This document shows positions 55,382 through 64,000 of a stretch of 64,000 bases of DNA, in pieces; position 1 is the stretch's first letter, and each line of letters opens with the position of its first letter. Below the pieces are notes generated by a model. It worked only from the letters and a program-made list of their open reading frames with translations. It was not told where the DNA came from and did not search any database. Location of the stretch: assembly GCF_024347415.1 (NCBI RefSeq), contig NZ_AP025476.1, positions 2,170,001 through 2,234,000 on the forward strand, written 5' to 3'. The stretch is from Vibrio crassostreae (GTDB lineage: Bacteria > Pseudomonadota > Gammaproteobacteria > Enterobacterales > Vibrionaceae). The translations under genes and the position numbers were made by a program.

Positions 55382-56971
55382 GTGAACAAGGCCATTGAAA
55401 TCAAAAAGCTGGGAACCATTGAGGTCATCAATTCATCAGTTCCTTACTCGCAAGATCCAACCAGCGTTTTCCATACTCTGTGTGAAAACAAAACAGACAG
55501 TTTGCTGTTGGAATCGGCTGAGATTGAATCTAAACAGAACCTGACAAGCCTACTCCTTATCGACTCTGCTGTTCGCATCGTATGTCGCGGACATGAAGTA
55601 ACCTTTCAAGCATTGACTGAAAACGGTCAAGCGCTAATTGAACACCTTACTCAAAACGTTAAAGCAGAAATTAAATCTGACCTGACTGATAACGTTTTGA
55701 CGCTGACTTTTGTCGAGCCAAGCAATGAATTAGATGAAGACTCACGTTTAAGAGAAGCCTCTTCATTCGACGCACTGCGTTTAGTTCAGCACAGCTTTGA
55801 GCAAGACGCGGATAATAAACACGCGTTATTCATGGCGGGCTTATTCGCTTACGACATCGTGGCAAACTTTGAACCACTCGGAGATGCTGAAGCAACCAAC
55901 AATTGTCCTGACTTTGTATTCTACGTTGCGGAAACACTGTTGCGTTTCGACCACCAAGAGAACGAAGGCCTACTTCATGCGAGCTTGTTCGCTCAAAATG
56001 AAAGCATCAAAGCGCAATTAACTGAGCGCTTAGCCGATATTCAAACTCAGTGTCAGTCACTAAAAGCCATCACAGAAGTAACGCCGCTAGACAATGTTGA
56101 AGCGGTACCAAGCGTTTCAGATGAAGACTTCTGCCAAACGGTTCGTGATTTAAAAGAATACGTAGTTAAAGGCGATGTGTTCCAAGTGGTACCTTCACGC
56201 CGCTTTACTCTACCTTGCCCTGCTCCATTGGCAGCTTATAAAGAACTGAAACAAAGTAACCCAAGCCCTTACATGTTCTACATGCAAGACGAGCTATTTA
56301 CTCTGTTTGGTGCATCTCCAGAAAGTGCGCTTAAGTACGAGACCGAAACCAACCAAATCGAGATCTACCCAATTGCTGGTACTCGCCGTCGTGGTAAGCG
56401 CCCAAATGGCCAAATCGATTTCGACCTAGACAGCCGTATCGAACTCGAATTGCGTACCGACAAGAAAGAAAACGCCGAGCACATGATGCTAGTAGACCTA
56501 GCGCGTAACGATGTTGCACGTATTGCAGAAGCAGGCACACGCCACGTGGCAGACTTGCTGAAGGTTGATCGCTACAGCCATGTGATGCACTTAGTTTCTC
56601 GTGTGGTTGGTCAACTACGTGAAGACTTAGACGCACTGCACGCTTACCAAGCTTGTATGAACATGGGCACCCTAACGGGCGCACCAAAAATCCGCGCAAT
56701 GCAGCTTATTCGTGACGTAGAAAAAACACGTCGTGGTAGCTATGGCGGTGCAGTCGGTTATCTAACCGGTGAAGGAACTCTGGATACTTGTATCGTAATT
56801 CGCTCTGCTTACGTTGAAGATGGCGTGGCACAAGTACAAGCTGGCGCTGGTGTGGTGTTCGACTCAGACCCACAAGCAGAAGCCGATGAAACTCGCGGCA
56901 AAGCACAAGCAGTCATCTCAGCGATTCAAGCTGCACATACTAAAACCATTTCTAACAAGAAGGAGTCGTAA
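55382..56971 (+). CDS. trpE: Anthranilate synthase component I
   Basis: Converts chorismate plus ammonia to anthranilate, with TrpG providing ammonia. The 529-residue product carries the tryptophan feedback motif LLLESAEI near the N-terminus and the chorismate-binding C-terminal half with PIAGTRRRGKRPNGQ, ELRTDKKENAEHMMLVDLAR and GTLTGAPKIRAMQ. The GTG start has AAGGAGGT upstream, and MNKAIEIKKLG agrees with Vibrio TrpE; an earlier ATG adds 21 residues that overlap this ribosome-binding site. Confidence 0.97.
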   Translation: MNKAIEIKKLGTIEVINSSVPYSQDPTSVFHTLCENKTDSLLLESAEIESKQNLTSLLLIDSAVRIVCRGHEVTFQALTENGQALIEHLTQNVKAEIKSDLTDNVLTLTFVEPSNELDEDSRLREASSFDALRLVQHSFEQDADNKHALFMAGLFAYDIVANFEPLGDAEATNNCPDFVFYVAETLLRFDHQENEGLLHASLFAQNESIKAQLTERLADIQTQCQSLKAITEVTPLDNVEAVPSVSDEDFCQTVRDLKEYVVKGDVFQVVPSRRFTLPCPAPLAAYKELKQSNPSPYMFYMQDELFTLFGASPESALKYETETNQIEIYPIAGTRRRGKRPNGQIDFDLDSRIELELRTDKKENAEHMMLVDLARNDVARIAEAGTRHVADLLKVDRYSHVMHLVSRVVGQLREDLDALHAYQACMNMGTLTGAPKIRAMQLIRDVEKTRRGSYGGAVGYLTGEGTLDTCIVIRSAYVEDGVAQVQAGAGVVFDSDPQAEADETRGKAQAVISAIQAAHTKTISNKKES

Positions 56972-56973
56972 TC

Positions 56974-57582
56974 ATGGCTGATATTGTATTCATCGATAAC
57001 TTCGACTCGTTCACTTACAACCTGGTAGACCAGTTTCGTTCATTAGGTCACAACGTAAAGATTTACCGTAACAACATTCCGGCAAAGGTTGTTGAAGCGG
57101 CGATCAACGAACTAGACAACCCGGTTGCACTGCTTTCACCAGGCCCCGGCGCTCCAGCTGATGCGGGCTGCATGCCAGAGCTGATTCAGCTGCTAAAAGG
57201 TAAAGTACCAATGATTGGTATTTGCTTAGGCCACCAAGCGATTGTTGAAGCCTACGGCGGCACCGTTGCAGGCGCTGGCGAAATCATTCATGGTAAGGTG
57301 TCGATGATGGAACACCAGAACCATGCGACTTACCAAGGCTTACCCTCTCCACTGGCTATTGCTCGCTACCACTCTTTAGTGGCAACACATGTATCCAATA
57401 GCCTAACAGTGACCGCTGAAGTCGATGATTTGGTAATGTCTGTGGTTCAAGAACAAGACAAGGTGTGTGGATTCCAATTCCACCCTGAATCAATTATGAC
57501 GACCTACGGTGCAACGCTTCTAGCAAACGCTATCGAATGGGCTCTTGAGAAAAGCTCTACCCTTGAGAAGACAGAAAAATAG
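56974..57582 (+). CDS. trpG: Anthranilate synthase glutamine amidotransferase component
   Basis: A 202-residue class-I glutamine amidotransferase. Catalytic Cys in GICLGHQAI, oxyanion segment SPGPGAP, and His/Glu in FQFHPESI. It is a separate gene, not fused to trpD as in E. coli. Two-base gap to trpE. Confidence 0.97.
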   Translation: MADIVFIDNFDSFTYNLVDQFRSLGHNVKIYRNNIPAKVVEAAINELDNPVALLSPGPGAPADAGCMPELIQLLKGKVPMIGICLGHQAIVEAYGGTVAGAGEIIHGKVSMMEHQNHATYQGLPSPLAIARYHSLVATHVSNSLTVTAEVDDLVMSVVQEQDKVCGFQFHPESIMTTYGATLLANAIEWALEKSSTLEKTEK

Positions 57583-57591
57583 GAAACGATC

Positions 57592-58587
57592 ATGGAACAG
57601 ATTAATAAGCTTTACGAACAGCAGTCTCTTACTCAAGAAGAAAGCCAACAATTATTTGATGTCATCATCAAGGGCGAACTAGACCCAATCCTGATGGCTT
57701 CTGCACTGACTGCACTTAAGATCAAAGGCGAGACGCCCGATGAGATCGCAGGTGCGGCGAAAGCACTGCTTGCCAATGCGAACCCGTTCCCACGTCCTGA
57801 TTACGATTTTGCAGACATTGTAGGTACAGGTGGCGACGGTCATAACACCATTAATATTTCGACGACTTCAGCATTCGTTGCTGCAGCATGTGGTTTAAAA
57901 GTCGCGAAACATGGTAACCGCAGTGTATCGAGCAAATCAGGTTCTTCTGACCTACTGGATTCGTTTGGCATCAACCTAGCGATGACCGCGGAAGACACGC
58001 GTACAGCTGTTGATGAACTTGGCGTAGCATTCCTATTTGCTCCGCAGTATCACGTTGGTGTACGTCACGCGATGCCGGTTCGTCAAACCATGAAAACGCG
58101 CACTATCTTCAATATCCTTGGCCCACTGATTAACCCAGCTCGCCCTAACATCGAGCTAATGGGTGTTTACAGCAAAGAGTTGGTTCGCCCTATCGCAGAA
58201 ACCATGCTGCAAATGGGCATGAAGCGTGCTGCGGTTGTTCACGGTAGCGGCTTAGATGAAGTGGCGATTCACGGCGAGACTATCGTTGCTGAAATTAAAG
58301 ATGGCGAGATTCACGAGTACACAGTGACACCGGCTGACTTTGGTTTGAACACTCACTCTCTTGAAGCAATTAAGGGCGGCGAGCCAGAAGAGAACAAAGC
58401 CATCACAACCGATATCCTGACGGGTAAAGGCACTGACGCACAAGTTGGCGCAGTGGCAGTCAACGTTGCTCTACTGATGCGTCTGTTTGGTCACGAAGAC
58501 CTAAAAGCCAACGCACAGCAAGCGATTGACGCGATGAACTCTGGCAAAGCTTACGAGCTTGTACAAAAGCTTGCTGCACACGCCTAA
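57592..58587 (+). CDS. trpD: Anthranilate phosphoribosyltransferase
   Basis: Adds phosphoribose to anthranilate. The 331-residue protein has the PRPP-binding [31 protein letters not shown] and the DE-type metal site in [10 protein letters not shown]. Nine-base gap from trpG. Confidence 0.97.
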   Translation: MEQINKLYEQQSLTQEESQQLFDVIIKGELDPILMASALTALKIKGETPDEIAGAAKALLANANPFPRPDYDFADIVGTGGDGHNTINISTTSAFVAAACGLKVAKHGNRSVSSKSGSSDLLDSFGINLAMTAEDTRTAVDELGVAFLFAPQYHVGVRHAMPVRQTMKTRTIFNILGPLINPARPNIELMGVYSKELVRPIAETMLQMGMKRAAVVHGSGLDEVAIHGETIVAEIKDGEIHEYTVTPADFGLNTHSLEAIKGGEPEENKAITTDILTGKGTDAQVGAVAVNVALLMRLFGHEDLKANAQQAIDAMNSGKAYELVQKLAAHA

Positions 58588-58612
58588 CGAACGACGAATT
58601 GAGACAAAGAAC

Positions 58613-60052
58613 ATGACACAGACTACCGATAAACTGTCGACCCACGTTTCAGTCAAAGAAGCTGAAATGGCGGAAGTACTAGCAAAAATCGTTCGTGACA
58701 AATACCAATGGGTTGAAGCGCGTAAGCAAACTCAACCATTGGAACAGTTTAAAGCAGCGTTAACCGCAACAGACCGCAGCTTTTATGATGCCCTGAGCGG
58801 CGAACAAACGGTTTTCATTACTGAATGTAAGAAAGCCTCTCCGTCAAAAGGTTTGATCCGTGACGAGTTCGACCTGGACTACATAGCATCGGTTTACAAC
58901 AATCACGCTAACGCGATTTCAGTACTGACCGACGAAAAGTACTTCCAAGGTGACTTTGAGTTTTTACCTAAGATTCGCAGCATCGCTAAGCAGCCAATCC
59001 TGTGTAAAGACTTCATGGTGGATACCTACCAAGTTTATCTCGCTCGTCACTACTCAGCAGATGCGATCTTGTTGATGCTATCGGTGCTGAATGACGAAGA
59101 GTACCAAGCACTTGCTGAGGTTGCTCATTCACTGAACATGGGTGTGCTTACAGAAGTCAGCAATGAAGAAGAGCTGCACCGCGCAGTGGCTTTAAACGCT
59201 AAGGTTATCGGCATTAACAACCGTAACCTACGTGACCTGTCGACGGATTTGAATCGTACCAAAGAGTTGGCTCCACTGATTCGCGAGCTGGCTCCAAACG
59301 CCATCGTGATTTCAGAGTCTGGTATCTACACACACCAACAAGTGCGTGACCTTTCAACATTTGCAGATGGCTTCCTAATCGGCAGCTCTCTTATGGCTGA
59401 AAAGAACCTTGAACTGGCCGTTCGTAAAGTAACGCTGGGCGAAAACAAGGTGTGTGGTTTAACTCACTCTGACGATGCTGCCAAAGCGTATCAAGCAGGT
59501 GCAGTATTCGGTGGTTTGATTTTCGTTGAAGCGTCTAAGCGTCATGTGGATATCGAAGCGGCTCGTTTAACGATGAGCGGTGCACCGTTGAACTACGTCG
59601 GTGTGTTCCAAAACCACAGCGTGGCAGATGTGGCTATCACGGTTTCTGAGCTCGGTTTGTTCGCTGTACAACTGCACGGCGATGAGTCTCAAGCCTATGT
59701 TGATGAGCTAAAACAATCACTGCCTGAAAATGTTGAGATTTGGAAAGCTTATGGTGTTTCTTGCGATGCTGAGCGCGCGTTACCGGAATTACTGGAAAGC
59801 AACGTGACTCGTCACCTGCTAGATACTAAAGTGGGCTCTCAAACTGGCGGTACCGGTCAAGCGTTCGATTGGAGCCTGATCAACAACCAAAGCGCAATCA
59901 TGTTGGCAGGTGGTCTAAACCCAGAAAATGCTAACCAAGCGGCTAAGTTGGGCTGCTTAGGGTTAGACCTAAATTCTGGTGTTGAATCTGCTCCAGGTAA
60001 AAAAGACGCAGACAAACTGCAACGCGCTTTTGCAGAGATTCGTAATTACTAG
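58613..60052 (+). CDS. trpCF: Fused indole-3-glycerol-phosphate synthase / phosphoribosylanthranilate isomerase
   Basis: A 479-residue bifunctional protein. The N-terminal TrpC barrel has ECKKASPSKG, LCKDFMVDTYQ and EVSNEEEL; the C-terminal TrpF barrel starts around residue 280 with KVCGLTHSDDAAKA and ends LDLNSGVESAPGKKD. The ATG giving MTQTTDKLS is preceded by a plausible AAAGAAC; an in-frame ATG 18 codons later (MAEVLAKIV) would match E. coli TrpC more exactly. A 123-bp gap with hairpins separates it from trpB. Confidence 0.95.
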   Translation: MTQTTDKLSTHVSVKEAEMAEVLAKIVRDKYQWVEARKQTQPLEQFKAALTATDRSFYDALSGEQTVFITECKKASPSKGLIRDEFDLDYIASVYNNHANAISVLTDEKYFQGDFEFLPKIRSIAKQPILCKDFMVDTYQVYLARHYSADAILLMLSVLNDEEYQALAEVAHSLNMGVLTEVSNEEELHRAVALNAKVIGINNRNLRDLSTDLNRTKELAPLIRELAPNAIVISESGIYTHQQVRDLSTFADGFLIGSSLMAEKNLELAVRKVTLGENKVCGLTHSDDAAKAYQAGAVFGGLIFVEASKRHVDIEAARLTMSGAPLNYVGVFQNHSVADVAITVSELGLFAVQLHGDESQAYVDELKQSLPENVEIWKAYGVSCDAERALPELLESNVTRHLLDTKVGSQTGGTGQAFDWSLINNQSAIMLAGGLNPENANQAAKLGCLGLDLNSGVESAPGKKDADKLQRAFAEIRNY

Positions 60053-60175
60053 TCTGGCTTTTAAAAGCAATAATCAGCACTAAAAACATATTTGTGAGCT
60101 TTGCCTTAGCGAGGCTCAAACAAGACTAAAAGACTTGGTGTGAAGACACGCCAATAGAATTGAAGGAATAAGATA
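60053..60175 (+). other. 123-bp trpCF-trpB intercistronic region
   Basis: Longer than the other trp gaps. It contains an imperfect stem-loop (TTGGTGT with ACACGCCAA, one bulge) near 60137-60156 and a GAGC/GCTC pairing before it. trpB has AAGGAA upstream of its start. This could be an internal control or stability point. Confidence 0.4.
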
Positions 60176-61366
60176 ATGGCTAAACTCGATGCCTACTTCG
60201 GTGAATACGGTGGTCAATACGTACCGCAGATCCTAGTGCCAGCACTAGACCAACTTGAACAAGCATTTATCGATGCACAAGCCGATCCTGAGTTCCGCAG
60301 CGAATTCATGACGCTTCTGCAAGAGTACGCAGGTCGCCCAACGGCACTAACGCTGGCTCGTAACCTTACTAAAGGTACAAAGACCAAACTGTACCTAAAG
60401 CGCGAAGATCTACTTCACGGCGGCGCCCACAAGACAAACCAAGTACTTGGCCAAGCACTGCTTGCTAAACGTATGGGTAAGCAAGAAATCATCGCTGAAA
60501 CAGGCGCAGGCCAACACGGCGTTGCAACCGCTCTAGCGTGTGCTCTACTAGGTCTTAAGTGTCGTGTTTACATGGGTGCGAAAGACGTTGAACGTCAAAG
60601 CCCGAACGTGTTCCGTATGAAGCTAATGGGCGCAGAGGTTATCCCTGTTCATTCTGGCTCTTCAACGCTAAAAGATGCATGTAACGAAGCGCTACGTGAC
60701 TGGTCTGCAACTTATGAAGACGCGCACTACCTACTGGGTACTGCAGCGGGTCCTCACCCATTCCCAACGATTGTTCGTGATTTCCAGCGCATGATTGGTG
60801 AAGAAACGAAGAACCAAATTCTAGCTCGTGAAGGTCGCCTTCCTGATGCAGTTATTGCTTGTGTCGGCGGTGGTTCTAACGCTATCGGTATGTTCGCGGA
60901 TTTCATTGAAGAAGAATCTGTACGCCTAATCGGTGTAGAACCTGCTGGTAAAGGTATTGATACCGACCAACACGGCGCGCCGCTTAAACACGGTAAAACC
61001 GGTATCTTCTTCGGTATGAAAGCACCACTAATGCAAGATGAGAACGGTCAAGTAGAAGAGTCTTACTCTGTGTCTGCCGGTCTAGATTTCCCATCAGTTG
61101 GTCCTCAACACGCCCACCTAAACGCAATTGGCCGTGCTGAATACGACAACGTGACCGATGACGAAGCACTAGAAGCGTTCCAAGCTATCGCACGTAACGA
61201 AGGTATTATCGCAGCGCTAGAGTCATCTCATGCTTTAGCTCATGCAATCAAAATGGCTCACGACGACCCAGAGAAAGAACAGCTATTAGTCGTTAACTTA
61301 TCTGGCCGTGGTGACAAAGACATTTTCTCTGTACACGACATCCTTAAAGAGAAAGGAGCATTATAA
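60176..61366 (+). CDS. trpB: Tryptophan synthase beta chain
   Basis: PLP enzyme joining indole and serine to give tryptophan, 396 residues. The PLP Lys is in [14 protein letters not shown], the glycine-rich phosphate loop in [10 protein letters not shown], and the active-site Glu in AETGAGQHG. The stop overlaps the trpA start. Confidence 0.97.
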   Translation: MAKLDAYFGEYGGQYVPQILVPALDQLEQAFIDAQADPEFRSEFMTLLQEYAGRPTALTLARNLTKGTKTKLYLKREDLLHGGAHKTNQVLGQALLAKRMGKQEIIAETGAGQHGVATALACALLGLKCRVYMGAKDVERQSPNVFRMKLMGAEVIPVHSGSSTLKDACNEALRDWSATYEDAHYLLGTAAGPHPFPTIVRDFQRMIGEETKNQILAREGRLPDAVIACVGGGSNAIGMFADFIEEESVRLIGVEPAGKGIDTDQHGAPLKHGKTGIFFGMKAPLMQDENGQVEESYSVSAGLDFPSVGPQHAHLNAIGRAEYDNVTDDEALEAFQAIARNEGIIAALESSHALAHAIKMAHDDPEKEQLLVVNLSGRGDKDIFSVHDILKEKGAL

Positions 61367-62172
61367 TGGATCGCTATCAATCACTATTCACTCGCTTAGC
61401 TGAAAAAAATCAGGGTGCATTTGTACCATTCGTAACGGTTGGCGATCCTAACCCTGAACAGTCTCTTAAGATCATGGAAACTTTGGTTGAAGCAGGTGCT
61501 GATGCGCTTGAACTTGGTATTCCGTTCTCTGATCCACTGGCTGATGGCCCAACAATCCAAGGTGCGAACATTCGTGCGTTAGATTCTAAAGTAACGCCTG
61601 ATGTATGTTTTGATCTTATTGGTCAAATCCGCGCGAAATACCCAGAGCTACCAATCGGCCTACTGATGTACGCGAACTTGGTCTACGCACGTGGTATTGA
61701 GAACTTCTACGAGCGTTGTGCAAATGCGGGTATCGACTCGGTACTGATTGCAGACGTACCAACCAATGAAAGTGATGAGTTTGTTGCTGCAGCGAAGAAG
61801 TTTGGCGTTCATCCAATCTTTATTGCTCCACCAACAGCGAGCGATGAAACACTTCAGTCAGTATCTGAACTTGGTGGTGGTTACACTTACCTACTTTCTC
61901 GTGCTGGCGTAACGGGTGCAGAAACAAAAGCAAACATGCCAGTAACCGCACTGCTTGATCGTTTGAACAAGTTCGATGCGCCACCAGCACTGCTTGGTTT
62001 CGGTATCTCTGCTCCTGAACAAGTGAAAGAAGCGATTGTAGCTGGCGCTGCCGGTGCTATCTCAGGCTCAGCGGTTGTAAAAATCATTGAGAACAACGTT
62101 GAACAGCCAGAAGCAATGCTTAAAGCATTGGCTGAGTTTGTAACGCCAATGAAAGCTGCAACACAGAAGTAA
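61366..62172 (+). CDS. trpA: Tryptophan synthase alpha chain
   Basis: Cleaves indole-3-glycerol phosphate to indole, which is channelled to TrpB. The 268-residue TIM barrel has the catalytic Glu and Asp in [18 protein letters not shown] (Glu49 and Asp60 equivalents) and the phosphate-binding GFGIS segment. Last gene of the operon, followed by a strong terminator. Confidence 0.97.
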   Translation: MDRYQSLFTRLAEKNQGAFVPFVTVGDPNPEQSLKIMETLVEAGADALELGIPFSDPLADGPTIQGANIRALDSKVTPDVCFDLIGQIRAKYPELPIGLLMYANLVYARGIENFYERCANAGIDSVLIADVPTNESDEFVAAAKKFGVHPIFIAPPTASDETLQSVSELGGGYTYLLSRAGVTGAETKANMPVTALLDRLNKFDAPPALLGFGISAPEQVKEAIVAGAAGAISGSAVVKIIENNVEQPEAMLKALAEFVTPMKAATQK

Positions 62173-62206
62173 TCTTTAGCATTCGCTAAACACGACTGTA
62201 GATTCT

Positions 62207-62236
62207 AAAAGGCACCACAGATGTGGTGCCTTTTTT
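62207..62236 (+). terminator. Terminator of the trp operon
   Basis: AAAAGGCACCACA and TGTGGTGCCTTTTTT pair with a short GA loop and T-run. Confidence 0.9.
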
Positions 62237-62256
62237 ATTGTTGTCAGAAAAACTCA

Positions 62257-63054
62257 CTAATCGTCAACTTTCATCGCCTTCTTAATCGCAGCCTCATTGA
62301 GTGTCGCTTTAATGGGATCAGTGATTTTATCCACTAAGTCGACAGGCATTGGGAATACGATGGTCGTGGTGCGTTCATTCGCGACCTCGGTTAATGTCTG
62401 CATATAACGTAACTGAATGGCGTTAGGCGCTTTGTTCAGTACTTCTGCGGCTTCTCTTAGCTTAGTGGATGCCTCTAGCTCACCTGTTGCATGTATCACC
62501 TTAGCTCGACGAGAACGCTCTGCCTCTGCTTGTTTCGCAAGAGCTCGCACCATACTGTCATCAAGATCAACATGCTTAATCTCGACATTGGCAATCTTAA
62601 TCCCCCAGTTATCGGTGTGCTGATCAAGAATTGATTGTAAATCTCTGTTGAGCTCTTCTCGCTCAGACAACAGCTCATCCAATTCATGCTGACCTAGAAC
62701 AGACCGCAACGTGGTTTGTGAGAGTTGGCTAGTGGCTTCGAGATAGTTCTCCACGTTGTTGATTGCCATCTTAGGATCAAGCACTCGGAAATAGACCACA
62801 GCGTTAACCTTAACCGACACATTATCTCTGGTGATCAAATCTTGTGTTGGTACATCTAAAACGATGGTTCGCAAGTCGACTCGCACGATTTGTTGAATGA
62901 AGGGAATGATGATAATTAACCCTGGCCCTTTCACACCGTAAAAGCGCCCTAAGAAGAACACTACTGCACGCTCGTACTCGCGCAGAACTCTGAACATACT
63001 AGCTATCAACAAGATAACAAGCACGATAACAATACCTATAGTGTGTATAAACAT
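62257..63054 (-). CDS. Slipin (SPFH/stomatin-family) membrane protein
   Basis: A 265-residue SPFH-domain protein: one N-terminal membrane helix ([17 protein letters not shown]), then the band-7 domain ([39 protein letters not shown]) and a charged coiled-coil segment near residues 160-205. It sits downstream of an NfeD gene, the conserved bacterial slipin-NfeD pair; these organise membrane microdomains and may be partner to NfeD protease. Confidence 0.92.
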   Translation of the reverse strand: MFIHTIGIVIVLVILLIASMFRVLREYERAVVFFLGRFYGVKGPGLIIIIPFIQQIVRVDLRTIVLDVPTQDLITRDNVSVKVNAVVYFRVLDPKMAINNVENYLEATSQLSQTTLRSVLGQHELDELLSEREELNRDLQSILDQHTDNWGIKIANVEIKHVDLDDSMVRALAKQAEAERSRRAKVIHATGELEASTKLREAAEVLNKAPNAIQLRYMQTLTEVANERTTTIVFPMPVDLVDKITDPIKATLNEAAIKKAMKVDD

Positions 63055-63136
63055 AACCGCCCCCTAATGGTAACGATGGTTAAGCAATAAATAATTCAAT
63101 CAAGTTTGTCCTAGCATTCCGCGCTAACAGCCCGTG

Positions 63137-64000
63137 CTAACCAGACTTCGATGGTGTCTCATCGGGCAGCGCTTCAACATCCAAAGAAAGCCCGGTGAGC
63201 TTGGTGACTCTGATACTCTGTCCTGCTTTCAGTTCATTGACGCATTTGGCTTGCCAGATTTCACCTTCAACCAGCACTCGACCCGCGCCAGGAAAACCGC
63301 TTACAACTTTACCCGTCTCGCCAACCACCGCTTCCATCCCAGTCGTCACTGGCTTATTTCTGACTCGGACTAGCATTGATATTGTTACGACAATAAACGC
63401 TACAGAGAACAAACTGATTCCGATAATTAACGGCAATGCGATTTGGTAACCCGGTACTTCAGTGTCCATCAGCATGATTGAGCCCAATGTAAATGCAGCA
63501 ACGCCACCCAAACCGAAAATGCCAAAGCTCGGACTAAAGGCTTCCGCAACCATTAAAGCTATACCCAACAAGATCAAAGCAAGGCCCGCGTAACTCACAG
63601 GCAGCATTTGTAACGAGTACATCGCCAATAACAGACAGATACCGCCCAATACACCCGGTAAGCCGACCCCTGGGTTATAAAACTCCAGCAACAAACCATA
63701 GATACCGATGAGCATGAGGATGTAAGCGACATTTGGATTCGTAATCACCGAAAGCAAACTAAAGCGCCAGTCTTGTTCACGCTCGACAAAAGCCACATCA
63801 CTAAGTTGGACTTCCTGATTGATACCGTTGATTATGACGGTACGCCCGTTACTCAGTTCAACCAATTGCTGAAGGTCGCTGGCAATAAAATCAATCACGT
63901 TAAGCGAAAGTGCATTCTCTGAGTCCAAACTCGCCGCTTCTCTTACCGCTTTTTCTGCCCATTCTTCGTTACGTTTGTGCAGCTTAGCCAAACTGACAAT
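63137..64000 (-). CDS. NfeD-family membrane serine protease, C-terminal part
   Basis: The frame stays open to the window edge (the last codons read I-V-S before LAKLHKRNEEWAEKAV), so the N-terminal ClpP-like protease domain is largely outside. Visible are the end of that domain, about four membrane helices (VAYILMLIGIYGLLLEFY, LLLAMYSLQMLPVSYAGLAL and others) and a C-terminal OB-fold NfeD domain with GEIWQAKCVNELKAGQSI. The gene lies 82 bp upstream of the slipin gene on the same strand; together they form the usual slipin/NfeD unit. Confidence 0.9.
   Translation of the reverse strand: MVSLAKLHKRNEEWAEKAVREAASLDSENALSLNVIDFIASDLQQLVELSNGRTVIINGINQEVQLSDVAFVEREQDWRFSLLSVITNPNVAYILMLIGIYGLLLEFYNPGVGLPGVLGGICLLLAMYSLQMLPVSYAGLALILLGIALMVAEAFSPSFGIFGLGGVAAFTLGSIMLMDTEVPGYQIALPLIIGISLFSVAFIVVTISMLVRVRNKPVTTGMEAVVGETGKVVSGFPGAGRVLVEGEIWQAKCVNELKAGQSIRVTKLTGLSLDVEALPDETPSKSG

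Noticed and set aside
1..64000. CRISPR array, prophage, integron or defence island
   Set aside because: No direct-repeat/spacer pattern, integrase, transposase or phage-like gene was found; the only repeats are the short ones listed.

Overview
The window is chromosomal DNA of a marine gammaproteobacterium, almost certainly a Vibrio; the Splendidus clade is my best guess. Support comes from proteins that read as Vibrio orthologues throughout: a separate trpG and a fused trpCF, the norspermidine genes with a fused aminotransferase-decarboxylase, a varA-uvrC-pgsA unit, and a Tat-exported DmsA beside TorD and NapF. About 90% of the sequence is coding. I see no insertion sequence, integrase, phage gene, CRISPR array or defence island. 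This is mostly core genome, and its unusual content lies in regulatory DNA and in a few poorly characterised gene sets.

Layout. 1-2.5 kb: cell-envelope genes (a truncated ycbL, a Tat-exported YcbK-type protein, an L,D-transpeptidase). 2.6-7.7 kb: a four-gene periplasmic iron operon (EfeO/IrpA-type imelysin, di-heme oxidoreductase, imelysin lipoprotein, DUF1513 propeller) behind a Fur-box-like promoter. 7.8-8.9 kb: ribA and a small unknown protein. 8.9-17.3 kb: cytochrome c nitrite reductase genes, with nrfBCD-nrfEXF leftward, nrfA and a periplasmic rhodanese rightward, and nrfG leftward. The 0.48-kb region between nrfA and nrfB carries candidate NarP, CRP and FNR sites. 17.5-25.5 kb: gyrA, ubiG, nrdA-nrdB-yfaE with NrdR-like boxes and a DnaA box. 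25.6-30.8 kb: napF-torD divergent from dmsABC, with an exact FNR box between them. 30.9-36.4 kb: a CinA-family protein, a DUF3943 protein, an ACT-domain protein and a two-gene Lcl/DUF1566 surface-protein operon. 36.5-42.0 kb: norspermidine synthesis. 42.0-43.4 kb: a non-coding stretch with a 133-bp fold-back element, then a four-tRNA operon (Cys-Gly-Leu-Gly). 43.6-46.7 kb: pgsA, uvrC, varA. 47.1-54.9 kb: polB, a nucleotidyltransferase, efpL, yciU, a SpoU methyltransferase, rluB, yciO, rnaAM. 55.0-62.2 kb: the complete trp operon with promoter/operator, leader peptide and attenuator. 62.3-64.0 kb: a slipin/NfeD pair, the second cut by the window edge.

The physiological theme is anaerobic respiration (nitrite to ammonium by Nrf, DMSO or another N-/S-oxide by Dms, each with maturation factors), next to anaerobiosis-sensitive nucleotide supply and iron acquisition. 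I did not find a clearly novel multi-gene system. The best leads are the iron operon with a motif-variant imelysin, the dense nrfA/nrfB regulatory region, a 5 x 16-bp tandem repeat between the rhodanese gene and nrfG, the 133-bp fold-back element, and the napF-torD/dms arrangement.
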